Source: an uncultured Elusimicrobia bacterium (GTDB taxonomy: Bacteria; Elusimicrobiota; Elusimicrobia; UBA1565; UBA9628). From it: 64,000 nucleotides of DNA. The translations under genes and the position numbers were made by a program. Below are positions 41,889-51,165 of the stretch, one piece after another. The notes beneath the pieces are model-generated. The model searched no databases, was not told where the DNA came from, and saw only the letters and a list, made by a program, of their open reading frames with translations. The stretch covers positions 124,001 to 188,000 of the forward strand of contig CAIKVT010000029.1 of NCBI GenBank assembly GCA_903830945.1, written 5' to 3'. Numbering within the stretch: the stretch's first letter is position 1; each line of letters opens with the position of its first letter.

Positions 41889-43279
41889 TTTGATTGGACC
41901 TTCAGCCGCTCCAGCACGTTCCCCGCCCTGATGAGCGCCGCGGCGCGGTCCAAGACGTCGTCACGCGCGGTCTCATCCTTCTTGACCGCGGAACGGGGCT
42001 TCTTCCCCGGCTCGTAGATCATCTCCCACTGGGCGAAGATCTTATCCTCGACGTCGTGCGGCACCGGGACTACGATGTCGGGCGTGATGCCGCCCGTCTT
42101 CTTCTTCTCGTCGCGATGGATCGAACGGCCGTTGGGCGTGTAGTAGCGCGCGATGGTCAGACGCAAGGCGCAGTGGTTGGGCAAAGGGATGACGGACTGC
42201 ACGCTCGCCTTGCCGTAAGTGCGCTCACCCATGAGCAGGGCGCGGCGATGGTCCTGCAGGGCGCCGGCAATGATCTCGGAACCGGAGGCGGAGGCTTCAT
42301 TGACCAGGACCACCAGGGGCAGGTCCTGGTAAGGCGCCTGGGCTGAAGCGCGATACTCCTGATGGCTCTCAGGCCGCCGGCCCTGAGTGTAGACGATGAG
42401 CTTCTCGCCGCCCAGGAAGCTCGCGGCCACATCCACCGCCGAGGCCAGCAGTCCCCCTGGATTGAAGCGCAAGTCCAGGACCAGACCGGCGAGCCCACCC
42501 TGCGATAGAGCGCGCATCGCGTCGCGGAAATCCCCCGTAGTGCGGGCGCTAAACTCAGCGATGCGCACATAACCGACCTGACCTTCGAGCTTACGGTGCT
42601 GGACGCTCTCGATCTTAATGTTCTCGCGGGTCAGCACGAACTCATCTTCGGCCCCGTCTTCCACGGGAGGCGCCTCCACTGCCGCCCCGGAACTGATCTT
42701 CGTTCCAGCGCCGGAGGCCGCCGCGGACTCCGGCCACCGCATGACGGTGATCTTGACTTTGGAACCCGGCGCGCCGCGCAATTTCTCCATAGCGTCGGCC
42801 ACCTGAAGGTCCTTGGCGCTCTCGCCGTCGATCTCGATGATGCGGTCGTTGGGCAAAAGGCCCGCGCGGTAAGCCGGGGTGCCGGGCAGGGGAGTGAGCA
42901 CGGTGAGCCAGTCTTCCTTCAAGATCATGCGGATGCCGATGCCGCCGAACTCACCTGCGGTCTCCGCCTTGATCTCGCGATGCGCCTCGGGCTCCATGAA
43001 CTGGGAGAAGGGATCGAGCGCGCGGACCATCCCCGCGGCCGCGCCGTAGACAAGCTTCTGGGTGTCGATCGGGTCGACGTAGTTCTCCTGGACGTAATTG
43101 AGCACATCCACGAGGAAGTTGAGTTGCTCGTAGGTCTTGTCGTCGCCCTCCGGGCGGGCTGCGGCAGAGACTCTCTTAAGGTCGACCGTAACGGCGGACC
43201 CGGGAGGGCCGCCCCGAACCGGCACTCCGACTGCCCCCATCAATAGTCCAATGAGAGCGAGATTCAGCGTGATCCTCAT
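41885..43279 (-). CDS. ctpA: Carboxyl-terminal processing protease CtpA, S41 family (464 aa)
   Basis: A periplasmic serine protease that trims exported proteins or cell wall enzymes. Signal peptide about 1-22; N-terminal helical region; PDZ domain (about 105-195: GIGIRMILKEDWLTVLTPLP, AGLLPNDRIIEIDG); protease domain with the catalytic Ser in EASASGSEIIAG and Lys in TYGKASVQ. A Gly/Ala insert (about 205-235) lies between PDZ and protease. The start is the ATG at 43279 with GGAG upstream; a longer frame to 43480 is a shadow. Directly following ftsX and envC-like genes, it probably belongs to cell-wall remodelling at division. Confidence 0.94.
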   Translation of the reverse strand: MRITLNLALIGLLMGAVGVPVRGGPPGSAVTVDLKRVSAAARPEGDDKTYEQLNFLVDVLNYVQENYVDPIDTQKLVYGAAAGMVRALDPFSQFMEPEAHREIKAETAGEFGGIGIRMILKEDWLTVLTPLPGTPAYRAGLLPNDRIIEIDGESAKDLQVADAMEKLRGAPGSKVKITVMRWPESAAASGAGTKISSGAAVEAPPVEDGAEDEFVLTRENIKIESVQHRKLEGQVGYVRIAEFSARTTGDFRDAMRALSQGGLAGLVLDLRFNPGGLLASAVDVAASFLGGEKLIVYTQGRRPESHQEYRASAQAPYQDLPLVVLVNEASASGSEIIAGALQDHRRALLMGERTYGKASVQSVIPLPNHCALRLTIARYYTPNGRSIHRDEKKKTGGITPDIVVPVPHDVEDKIFAQWEMIYEPGKKPRSAVKKDETARDDVLDRAAALIRAGNVLERLKVQSK

Positions 43280-43292
43280 AATAAACGATCTC

Positions 43293-44426
43293 CTATGACT
43301 TTTTTTTGAGCCACGACATCGGGTCCAAAGCCTCGGTCCCGCGGCGCAGTTCCAGATAGACCACGCCCTGGCCTGCTCCCCCGCCGGCCGTGCCCACGGC
43401 CTCGCCGACAGCGACCGACGCGCCCTTGGGTTTCTGGATATCGCCCAGTTCGCCGTAGATGCTGAAGAACCCTCCGCCATGGTCGACGATCACCACCTTG
43501 CCGTAGGACCGGAAGGGACCGGCATAGATCACCAAGCCGGCTCCGACGGCGCCCACGGCGGCCCCGAGGATCGTCTTGAACGTGACTCCCTGGCGGATGA
43601 CCCAGGTATTGAGGTCCGCATTGCGCTGCCGGCCGAAAGGCAGCGCCACGACCCCATCCACCGGCCAGGGCAAAGAATTGCGGGATATCTCCAACCGGGT
43701 CGAACCCTGCCGGTCATAGCGCTTGGCCTCGCCGATGCGGGAAAGCAACTGCGCCAGGGCCAACTTGGTCTCCTCCAACTCCCGAGCGTGCTTCTCAGCC
43801 GCCTCCACCTGACCCCGGGCCTCGGCCACGGCCGCCTGCTTGCGTCCGTACTCCTCCCGGAATTGCGCCGACTCGGCCTCGGCCCGGCGGCTGCGGTCCT
43901 GAAGCTCGACCGCCTTATGCCGCACCGCCTCGACGGCAGCTTCGGTCGTGTGACGGTAGCCCCGGATACTGGAAACGACGCGGGCCTTATCCAGCAGCAC
44001 CGCACGACGGAAAGCCTCAGCCCACAGGCCCGCGCCTCCCCAGGCCTCCTCACGGGCGGCCAAGGCGAAAACGTAATCGCGCAACTCGCGATCCCGCGCC
44101 GTCGTCCAGAATCCCGAAGCGAGGTTCAGCGCGCCGAGATGGGATCTGAGCTCGAAGCGCCGCTGCTCGGCCCGGAGGATATTCCTCTGGATGGCTCCGA
44201 TACGGCGACGGGTGTCGGTATCGTGGCTTTCCAGCTTATGCAGGTCTCGGTTGAGCAACGCCTCCTGACGGCGATATCCCTCCAGGTCGGATTTCGTCTT
44301 CTCGTACTCCTTCTGGATGCGGATGAGGTCGCGATGCTTCTCTTCCAACTGACCGGCGGCGCCGCTCGGAACAATCCAGAGCAACACCGCGGCCAGACCA
44401 AAGCGCGCCAGTCCGATGCGGTCCAT
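43293..44426 (-). CDS. EnvC-like murein hydrolase activator (377 aa)
   Basis: Signal peptide about 1-24, then a long coiled coil (25-245) and a C-terminal LytM/M23 domain (about 260-375: PFGRQRN, GLVIYAGPFRSYGKVVIVDHGGGFFSIYGELG). The zinc ligands of active M23 enzymes are missing: the HxxxD motif is absent, and the HxH position reads YGEL. This is what EnvC shows, so the protein should activate amidases and not cut itself. The start is the ATG at 44426, 8 nt after the ftsX stop; a frame to 44516 is a shadow. The ftsX-envC-ctpA order supports a role in septal wall splitting. Confidence 0.88.
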   Translation of the reverse strand: MDRIGLARFGLAAVLLWIVPSGAAGQLEEKHRDLIRIQKEYEKTKSDLEGYRRQEALLNRDLHKLESHDTDTRRRIGAIQRNILRAEQRRFELRSHLGALNLASGFWTTARDRELRDYVFALAAREEAWGGAGLWAEAFRRAVLLDKARVVSSIRGYRHTTEAAVEAVRHKAVELQDRSRRAEAESAQFREEYGRKQAAVAEARGQVEAAEKHARELEETKLALAQLLSRIGEAKRYDRQGSTRLEISRNSLPWPVDGVVALPFGRQRNADLNTWVIRQGVTFKTILGAAVGAVGAGLVIYAGPFRSYGKVVIVDHGGGFFSIYGELGDIQKPKGASVAVGEAVGTAGGGAGQGVVYLELRRGTEALDPMSWLKKKS

Positions 44427-44434
44427 GACTTCGT

Positions 44435-45226
44435 CTATAGTGAGGAAAAAATCCCGGTGGCAAGAGTGGTCGCAGCCCATACGACGAACTGAGAGCCGAC
44501 TGTCGGCATCCCCCACCAGGGCAGGTACTGTCGCGCGGGCCAGGCCGCGGCTAAGGCCAGGACCAATCCGACCGCCGCCCCGACTCCGGCCGGCACATGA
44601 CCGCCGATGAATTTCCTAAGGGTGGTTAGGACCGTCGCGCCGCCGTGCGTCGGCCCCACGGCCGCCGCCAACCAAAAAATTCCGGGACTGCGCGCCCACC
44701 AGAGGGCCGCGGCCAAGGCCGCGCAGGCCAGGCAGAGCAGAGAACTCAAGATGAGACTCAAAAAATGACCATAGAGCTGGACCTGTAGGATGGCGCGGAC
44801 CTGGCCCGCCCGATAACGAAGATCCGCCCAGTCCGCGACGCTGCGGGCACTCGCCAGCCATTCATCAAAACGGGCCAAGGCGGAAGGAGCGGGACGCACC
44901 TCAAAAGCGGGACGCAGGGGATTGTCCCCCATCCAGGTGACGGATTCGACCAGTTCCGGATCATCCCGCCGCAAAGCCGCCAGAGCGGCGTCGCGGGACA
45001 CGAAGCGCACCTCGCTGACCCCGGGCAGGCCCAGGAGCTTGTCTTCCAGGATTTTCACCTGGCTGTTCGGCAGGTCGTTCTCAAGAAACATCAAGACCCG
45101 AAAGTCCTCTCGCAAGAAGCTCTCGAGCCGAAAGACCTGCGCGCGCACCAGAAGCAGGCTCTCGCCGGCCATACCGGCCATGACCGCGAGGGCGAACATC
45201 AGAGACCGGCGCAGGACAGGGTTCAT
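44435..45226 (-). CDS. ftsX: Cell-division permease FtsX (263 aa)
   Basis: A four-span membrane protein that couples cytoplasmic ATP hydrolysis to amidase activation outside. Segment 1 (about 8-28), extracytoplasmic domain (30-155: FRVLMFLENDLPNSQVKILE, LPGVSEVRFVSRDAALAAL), then three segments (about 152-178, 205-228, 240-260). The N-terminal domain is typical of FtsX. The start is the ATG at 45226; a frame to 45307 is a shadow. The usual partner ftsE is not next to it: the upstream gene is the unknown 45253-46596. It is shorter than average, with a compact last loop. Confidence 0.88.
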   Translation of the reverse strand: MNPVLRRSLMFALAVMAGMAGESLLLVRAQVFRLESFLREDFRVLMFLENDLPNSQVKILEDKLLGLPGVSEVRFVSRDAALAALRRDDPELVESVTWMGDNPLRPAFEVRPAPSALARFDEWLASARSVADWADLRYRAGQVRAILQVQLYGHFLSLILSSLLCLACAALAAALWWARSPGIFWLAAAVGPTHGGATVLTTLRKFIGGHVPAGVGAAVGLVLALAAAWPARQYLPWWGMPTVGSQFVVWAATTLATGIFSSL

Positions 45227-45252
45227 GCAGGAGAAGTATAGTAAAAAATCCG

Positions 45253-46596
45253 TCAGCGGTAAGGCACAAAGACGCGGGCCACGGCAGCCACACGGGAGCC
45301 GACCCAAGGCAGCAGCATGAGCAAAGTCAGCACCAGCAGCATCGGAGAATGGCCCGCGACGAAAGCCAGGAAGCCGCGCAGCTCCTCAGCGGGCCGGCGC
45401 TGAGGCCGTTGCGGCTCCGCCTGCTGCGGGGCCGGCATCATCTTGACCACGTCGTGAAGCGCCATGAGCCGAGGAAGCAGGCTGATCGGGACCGAGACCT
45501 CGACTACGAGCACGGTCTCGGCGGTCCCCGGCGCGGTCTGAGTGCCGATCGTCCGCCGCACACGCAGACCCGAGACCGAAGGGTCGCGCTCCAGGAGGGC
45601 TGCGGCCTCAGCCAAGCTGCGGCCCGGGGGCACGCGCACGCCCACGAGCATGTCCGTGGCCGTTTCCGAAGCGACCCGGCGCGCCGCGGGGTTGACCTCC
45701 AGACGCGCGACGGTCGGGACCTGCAAGGCCGCGCCCACGCGGCTGGAAGGCATCCACCCCCACAACGCGACCTGGTCAGGCCCCGCGCCGACGGCGGCGG
45801 GCTCGAAACGGGGGTCCGGCCGGAATCCAGCTATGCGGCTCAGATCTGCGATCGCATCCTTCAAGGTCGCATCCGGATGCTTCCTGAGGTCCAGATTCAA
45901 GGCGACGAACACCTCGGAAACGGGTGCCGCGGCGGACCCGGCAGCGCCGCCGTACCACGGGCCGGAAACGGCGTTGGCCTGCGGCGCGCCGACAGCATCG
46001 GAAACGAACGCGCGGGAGTTCCCAGAGCCGGCCAAGACAGCGCCTGGCGCGCGCGACTCTGACGGGGTCGCGCCGGCATCTCGCTGGCCGAGGATGTGGG
46101 ACTCATAGTCTTTACGGCCCAGGACGGCCGCTTGGTCTCCGCTGACACCGTCGATCTTCTGCGCGGAAAGTTCCATAGGTGCGGCCAAGCCGTCCCAAAG
46201 CGAATAACGACGCCGGTCCGCATCCGTGGGGACAGACGGCTCGGGGCCGACCGCATCAGTCCGCGGCCGCACCGCGACCGGGCGTGGTCTCCTCAGCGCC
46301 GGATGCAAGGGCAGCGGCGCATAGGGATGGTCCATAGCGCCTGAAGAGCCGCTGCCTGTATTCATGGCGCCATCCTGACGGGCCGCGGTCTCCCACTCGT
46401 CAGCGGCATCAGCAGGCGCATGGGGATTGCTGCCGCCGCCTTCGCCGACGAACTTAAGATGGAACGACGAGTCGGCGGAGGTGTTCTTGGTCTGGGCGCA
46501 GAATCCGGGGACCGGAGCGATACTATGGAAAAAACTCGCCAATATAATAAGAATTCCCATCAGGGTCACGCCTCGGCCGATCGGGTATCCTATCAC
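45253..46596 (-). CDS. Exported protein of unknown function with C-terminal membrane segment (447 aa)
   Basis: Family not recognised. A hydrophobic N-terminus (about 8-33) ending near FCAQ looks like a signal peptide. A disordered, Pro/Ala/Arg-rich region (40-215) precedes a folded alpha/beta part (about 220-385) with two related stretches (LNLDLRKHPDATLKDAIADL and LVGVRVPPGRSLAEAAALL), perhaps two copies of a small ferredoxin-like domain. A membrane segment (about 415-437) and a basic end follow. The GTG start overlaps the previous stop as GTGA. It occupies the place where ftsE is expected upstream of ftsX. Confidence 0.72.
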   Translation of the reverse strand: MIGYPIGRGVTLMGILIILASFFHSIAPVPGFCAQTKNTSADSSFHLKFVGEGGGSNPHAPADAADEWETAARQDGAMNTGSGSSGAMDHPYAPLPLHPALRRPRPVAVRPRTDAVGPEPSVPTDADRRRYSLWDGLAAPMELSAQKIDGVSGDQAAVLGRKDYESHILGQRDAGATPSESRAPGAVLAGSGNSRAFVSDAVGAPQANAVSGPWYGGAAGSAAAPVSEVFVALNLDLRKHPDATLKDAIADLSRIAGFRPDPRFEPAAVGAGPDQVALWGWMPSSRVGAALQVPTVARLEVNPAARRVASETATDMLVGVRVPPGRSLAEAAALLERDPSVSGLRVRRTIGTQTAPGTAETVLVVEVSVPISLLPRLMALHDVVKMMPAPQQAEPQRPQRRPAEELRGFLAFVAGHSPMLLVLTLLMLLPWVGSRVAAVARVFVPYR

Positions 46597-48215
46597 AGTT
46601 CTTGTCCAGGGTCAACAATCCCAACCGCGCTAGGACTTTGGTCCCAGCTCTCCCATGCCGCATGAGCGATCAACGCGGCTCCCCCAATGACCAAACCAGC
46701 GGCCAGAACCGCCGCGGTCTGCCCCAAGGCCAACCAAGGCGCGGCCTCGGGCCGGCCCAGCGCCGCGATGGTTCCAATCGGAAAAAGCAGACTCAGCCAG
46801 AGCCATGGACGAGGGTCATCAAACCGGCAGCGCCCGACTTTCGGCTCCCTGGCGTCGAGCTGACGCCCGACTAAGAAAAGAGCGTACATCAGCGCGGGCA
46901 GGCCGACGAGGAACTCCCGCCAGCGCCAGGGCCACCACCAAAGAAACTCAGAGGCATCCGCGATCGACTGCAGATGCGCCCATAAGGGCGTGCCCGCCAG
47001 CACGAGTCGAGGCCGGAACAGAAGCGCCGCGCCCAGCACCGAAGCCAAGCCCAGCAGAAAGTCAAGATAGGTCGGCGACCGGACCAGCCCCCTGCCCAGC
47101 GCCCGCGCCGAAAGCGGGTACAAGGCCAATCCGCCGATCACCAGGGGCCAAGCCATGGTCGAAAAGGCCAGGCCCTCGGAGAGCGCCGCGGCGTCGCCGC
47201 CGGCGAGGAGGAGTCCCACGACCAGTCCGACGGTCGCGGCCGCAGCCCCGGCGGTCACCACTCCAAGGACGAGCTCGGCGACAGGCGAGGCGATGGGCCG
47301 CAACGCCCGCACTTGGCCGCGAACGTGCTTGAAGCCCTGAACGCCGAAGCGCACTGCCGCGATAGGACCCAGAACGGCAAGGCCCCAAGCCAACAGCCTG
47401 CGCCAGGGCGACGACGGGCTTCGACGCGAAGCCTCCAACCCCGTGGCATCCGCGCCGATGAGCCCGCGCTCTCGCAAGGGCCGCAACGCAGCGCGCACTC
47501 GCGCGAGGTTCACATCAGCACCCGCCGCGAGGTCGAGCTGCAGCAGCAGGACCCGGCCCGGCTGGCTGTAGATGACGCGCAGCAAGGAGGGCAAGCGCGC
47601 AGGCGCCGGCATGCTGCGCGGCGCCCTTAGAGCGATGGTCCCACGGGCCCCGATGACCCAGGCTTGCCCGCTAGGGTCCAGATGGAGCGGCACCAACTTC
47701 AACGCCTCGGCGAGGGCGACGTCCTCGGAGGAAGATCCGACCGTCAATCCCAGGTCAGGGTCTCGCGTCAACTCGACAAGACCATGGCCGCCGGCGGTAC
47801 CGGTGCTCAGGACCAGGTTCTGGGCGCGCAACTCATCGGCCACGCGGGCGAAAATCTTGGGCTCTATGACCCAGATGAGGTTCGCCTTGAGCGGGGCGTT
47901 GGCCGCGATGAGGCCGACGCTCTTCCACTTGGCCACCTCCGGACGGGAGAAGACCAAGGCTTGGCCGGAATCCGACAGTTCGCGCAGCGTCTGCGTCCGA
48001 ATGACCATGGCTCCCACGCCCATGGCCTGCGCCCGGATCCAGAAGTCTGACGGAACAGCTCCGGAGACGGCGCAGACAGCCGCTGCCTCGCCGGCATCGA
48101 GGGCGACCAAGGACCGCGGCGCGGGCTTCTCCACCGTTCCCGCGGCCCAGGCCAGCAGGAGAAAAACGACGGCCGCAAGCCATGGCCGCACGCCGAAAGC
48201 GAAAGGGAACGGCAT
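46593..48215 (-). CDS. DUF5693-like multi-pass membrane protein (540 aa)
   Basis: N-terminal membrane segment (about 9-27), an exported alpha/beta domain (45-255, with VPSDFWIRAQAMGVGAMVIR, LVELTRDPDLGL), then about eight membrane segments (275-520). The combination of an N-terminal domain like a barrel and a C-terminal WRWREFLVGLPALMYALFL resembles DUF5693 proteins, often found near polysaccharide export genes. This assignment rests on pattern memory and is moderate. It follows glgA with a one-base overlap and overlaps the next gene, so it is part of the operon. Confidence 0.68.
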   Translation of the reverse strand: MPFPFAFGVRPWLAAVVFLLLAWAAGTVEKPAPRSLVALDAGEAAAVCAVSGAVPSDFWIRAQAMGVGAMVIRTQTLRELSDSGQALVFSRPEVAKWKSVGLIAANAPLKANLIWVIEPKIFARVADELRAQNLVLSTGTAGGHGLVELTRDPDLGLTVGSSSEDVALAEALKLVPLHLDPSGQAWVIGARGTIALRAPRSMPAPARLPSLLRVIYSQPGRVLLLQLDLAAGADVNLARVRAALRPLRERGLIGADATGLEASRRSPSSPWRRLLAWGLAVLGPIAAVRFGVQGFKHVRGQVRALRPIASPVAELVLGVVTAGAAAATVGLVVGLLLAGGDAAALSEGLAFSTMAWPLVIGGLALYPLSARALGRGLVRSPTYLDFLLGLASVLGAALLFRPRLVLAGTPLWAHLQSIADASEFLWWWPWRWREFLVGLPALMYALFLVGRQLDAREPKVGRCRFDDPRPWLWLSLLFPIGTIAALGRPEAAPWLALGQTAAVLAAGLVIGGAALIAHAAWESWDQSPSAVGIVDPGQEL

Positions 48216-49666
48216 CAGGAATCCAAAGGCGCGCGACGCTGGGCGGCGGCGCGAGCGAAGAGGTCCAGATAGTTGCGCACGGAGCGATCCCAGGAGAAAT
48301 CGCTCCCCATCCCCATGCGCACGGTTTCGGCCCAGGACGGGCCCGCATAGGAGTCCAAAGCGCGGCCCAAGGCCCGGCCGAAGTCCCGAGCATCGCCCGA
48401 CTTAGCCGTGAATCCGTTTTGCCGCGAACCAAGGACGGAGGTCTCGGTGACGGTGTCGCAGAGGCCTCCCGTGCGCGTGACTACCGGCACGCAGCCATAG
48501 CGCATGGCGATCATCTGCCCCAACCCGCAAGGCTCGAAGCGCGACGGCATCAGCAGGATGTCCGCTGCGGCATAGAGGCGGTGGGCCAGCTCCTCATCAT
48601 AGCCGCAATGGAAGCGGGCCGCGCCGCGGTAGCGGCGCGCCCAGCCGGCCACGATCTTGACCAGAGATGGTTCGCCTTCCCCCACGCCCACGAAGCGGCA
48701 CCGCCGCAGACGCGGCGCCAAGGCTTGGAGGGCGACGTCCCAGCCCTTCTGCCGGTCGAGCCGCGCGATCATTGCCACGAGCGGGACACTCGCGGAGTCC
48801 TTAAGGCCGCAATCGGCCAGGAACCGTTTCTTGCAGGTTTGCTTTCCCCCCAAGTCGCCCTGACGATAGCGCTGCGCCAGGAAGCCGTCCCGTTCCGGAT
48901 CCCAGTAGTCGAGGTCGATACCGTTGAGTATGCCGGCCAGCCGGCCCCGGCGACGGCGCAGCACCTCCTGCATGCCTTGGCCTCCGGCCGGAGTCTGCAG
49001 CTCGCGGGCGTAAGTGGGGCTGACCGTAGTCAGCCAGTCCGCCGCAGCAAGACCGGCTTTGAGGAAGCTGTAGCCCCGCCCGGTCTTGGCTTTCCGGATG
49101 TCCGCGCTCGCGAAGCCGGCTTGGAGGAAGCTGCGGGCCGGGAACACGCCTTGGTAGGCGATGTTGTGGATGGTGAGTACCGTGGCGGTGGAGGAGAAGA
49201 ACGGATCCCTGGCGTAGAGGGTTTTGAGGTAAGGAGCGATCAGGGCCGCCTGCCAATCGTGCAGGTGGACGACGTCAGGCTTGAATCCCCTGGCTTTGAC
49301 GCCGTCCAGCGCGGCCCGACAGAACACGGCGTAGCGCACGTCATTATCCGGGTGGTCGCGACCGTCCACGCCGTAGAGGCCGTCGCGGTCGAACAAGGGC
49401 GGACAATCGACGAACTGGACAGAGACCTGCCGCCTCTGCACGCAGCGCAGCGAGACCGGCATGGAGCTTGCGCCCAAGGGGATATCCAAGTGATAAGACC
49501 TGCCGCCCCGCGACGCCGCGGATTCCACGGCCCGGTACTTGGGCAGGCAGAGCACGACATCGTGCCCGGCGGCGCCGAGCTTCTGGCTCAATGTGCCGAC
49601 CACGTCCGCCAGCCCGCCGGTCTTGCAGAAAGGAAAGGCCTCGCTGGCGGCCAGAAGGATCTTCAT
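48215..49666 (-). CDS. glgA: Glycogen (starch) synthase, GT5 family (483 aa)
   Basis: Transfers glucose from ADP- or UDP-glucose to alpha-1,4-glucan. The N-terminal Rossmann domain has the KTGGLADVVGTL motif (15-26), which binds the nucleotide sugar; VHLHDWQAALIAPYLKT and NIAYQG are also typical. The C-terminal domain has GILNGIDLDYWDPERD, RLDRQKGWD, and LLMPSRFEPCGLGQMIAMRYG with the conserved Glu. Length is standard. The start is the ATG at 49666, 7 nt after the scpB stop; a longer frame to 49900 is a shadow. Confidence 0.95.
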   Translation of the reverse strand: MKILLAASEAFPFCKTGGLADVVGTLSQKLGAAGHDVVLCLPKYRAVESAASRGGRSYHLDIPLGASSMPVSLRCVQRRQVSVQFVDCPPLFDRDGLYGVDGRDHPDNDVRYAVFCRAALDGVKARGFKPDVVHLHDWQAALIAPYLKTLYARDPFFSSTATVLTIHNIAYQGVFPARSFLQAGFASADIRKAKTGRGYSFLKAGLAAADWLTTVSPTYARELQTPAGGQGMQEVLRRRRGRLAGILNGIDLDYWDPERDGFLAQRYRQGDLGGKQTCKKRFLADCGLKDSASVPLVAMIARLDRQKGWDVALQALAPRLRRCRFVGVGEGEPSLVKIVAGWARRYRGAARFHCGYDEELAHRLYAAADILLMPSRFEPCGLGQMIAMRYGCVPVVTRTGGLCDTVTETSVLGSRQNGFTAKSGDARDFGRALGRALDSYAGPSWAETVRMGMGSDFSWDRSVRNYLDLFARAAAQRRAPLDS

Positions 49667-49673
49667 CTCGGCA

Positions 49674-50462
49674 TCAAGATTCCGCGGGAGGCTCCGAAGT
49701 CGGCTCCAGGGGCTGGTCCGCCGCAGACTCCGACGTCTCGGCAGCGGCGCCGTCAGCGGGCCAGATTGGAGCGGCGGGTTCCGACGGCGTGGCGGAGTCT
49801 GCGACAGGCCGAGGCGCTTCGGGCTCCGTTTCGGGGACCGCTTCAGCGGGAGTCGACGGCACGGCAGTGCCGTCGACCGGACCGCCCTCAGGCAGTGCAT
49901 TAGCGGTCATGGGCTCCGGGGCGTGAAAATTATCGATAGGAGGCAAGTCCTCAAGACTGCGCAGGCCGAAGTGGCGCATGAAGTCGGCCGTGGTGCCGTA
50001 AAGCAGCGGCCGTCCTACGCTCTCCTTGCGCCCCACGACCTTGATGAGACGCTTCTCAAGAAGCGTCTCCAAGGCCGCGATGACTTCCACGCCACGGATC
50101 TCCTCGATCTCCGCGCGGGTCAAGGGCTGCTTGTAAGCAATGATGGCCAAGGTCTCGTGCGCCGGGGTAGAGAGGCGCATGGTCATCCGCTCCGCGAAGA
50201 GCTTGCGCACCAATTCGCCGTAGATCGGCCGGGTGGCCATTTGGAATCCCTCGGCGACTTCCAGAACCTGGAGGGCGGACTTCTGGTCCTCCAGCTTCTG
50301 CCGGATATCCCCCACCAAGGCGCCCAGGCGGGCGGTGTCCTTGACCTTGGTGAGCTTGCGCAGGTCGTCAAGACTCAGCGGATGGTCCGTAATGAAGAGC
50401 AGGGTCTCAAGCCGACCCCTGAGCTCCTCATCCTCCAGGGGCGATGCTGGCGTCTGGGACAT
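49674..50462 (-). CDS. scpB: Segregation and condensation protein B (262 aa)
   Basis: Partner of ScpA in the SMC condensin complex. Two winged-helix domains: residues about 10-95 (RGRLETLLFITDHPLSLDDL) and 100-170 (STPAHETLAIIAYKQPLTRA, EIEEIRGV, GRPLLYGTT). From about 185 on, a Pro/Ala/Glu-rich tail with no predicted fold is added, making the protein some 70 residues longer than usual. The gene overlaps scpA by 35 nt, as often seen. The tail may be a flexible linker or a repeat-derived extension. Confidence 0.93.
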   Translation of the reverse strand: MSQTPASPLEDEELRGRLETLLFITDHPLSLDDLRKLTKVKDTARLGALVGDIRQKLEDQKSALQVLEVAEGFQMATRPIYGELVRKLFAERMTMRLSTPAHETLAIIAYKQPLTRAEIEEIRGVEVIAALETLLEKRLIKVVGRKESVGRPLLYGTTADFMRHFGLRSLEDLPPIDNFHAPEPMTANALPEGGPVDGTAVPSTPAEAVPETEPEAPRPVADSATPSEPAAPIWPADGAAAETSESAADQPLEPTSEPPAES

Positions 50463-51165
50463 CGACGCGGACCTCCTTTTTATAGACCATGATGGGGCCG
50501 AGATTTCCCTCTTGCCTTACAAAAACCTTCTGGGTCTTGACCAGTTCCAGCATACCGATGAAGCAGGCGAGTATGCCCCGCCGCTTGCGCTCGTCAGCGA
50601 AGATGTCCTCCCAACTGATTGCGGGACGGCCCTCGAGGAGAAACATGATCTTGGCCATCTTCTCCTCGATGGGAAACTCCTCTCCGAGGACCTCGCGTGT
50701 CTCTGGCTTGGCGCGCTCCAGGATATCGCGAAGACTCCCGAGCAGGTCGAAGAGGCTCAGGTCCAAAGTCTTCTGCGACTCGTCGAAAGTGGGCACGCCC
50801 CGATAGAAGACATCCTTGAACTCATCGGCGCGCTTTTCCAGGAACTTGGCCGCCTCCTTGAACTTCTGGTACTCAAGGAGCTTGGCCTTGAGCTCGGCCG
50901 TCGGATCCGGGCCGGTCTCCTCTTCCTCGTCGGGATGCGAGGGCAGCAGCGCCCGCGCCTTGATGCCGATCAAGGTCGCGGCCATGACCAAGAACTCTCC
51001 GGCCAAGTCGAGATTGAGCTCCTTCATGAGGTCGAGATAAGCCAGGTACTCGTGAGTGATATGGGCGATAGGGATGTTGTTGATCTCAAGATCGTCGCGC
51101 TTGACCAAAAAGAGGAGCAGGTCGAGCGGACCTTCGAACATCTCCAGATGGACTTGATGGCTCAT
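50428..51165 (-). CDS. scpA: Segregation and condensation protein A (245 aa)
   Basis: Kleisin subunit of the SMC complex. N-terminal VHLEMFEGPLDLLLFLVKRD with LEINNIPIAHITHEYLAYL is the ScpA signature; the middle is charged and helical; the C-terminal winged helix is about 185-240. Its stop overlaps scpB and its ATG overlaps the trpS stop as ATGA. Together with scpB it should link SMC heads in chromosome segregation. Confidence 0.95.
   Translation of the reverse strand: MSHQVHLEMFEGPLDLLLFLVKRDDLEINNIPIAHITHEYLAYLDLMKELNLDLAGEFLVMAATLIGIKARALLPSHPDEEEETGPDPTAELKAKLLEYQKFKEAAKFLEKRADEFKDVFYRGVPTFDESQKTLDLSLFDLLGSLRDILERAKPETREVLGEEFPIEEKMAKIMFLLEGRPAISWEDIFADERKRRGILACFIGMLELVKTQKVFVRQEGNLGPIMVYKKEVRVDVPDASIAPGG

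Noticed and set aside
43293-43700. Active M23 endopeptidase
   Set aside because: The HxxxD and HxH zinc ligands are missing, so an EnvC-like activator is the better reading.
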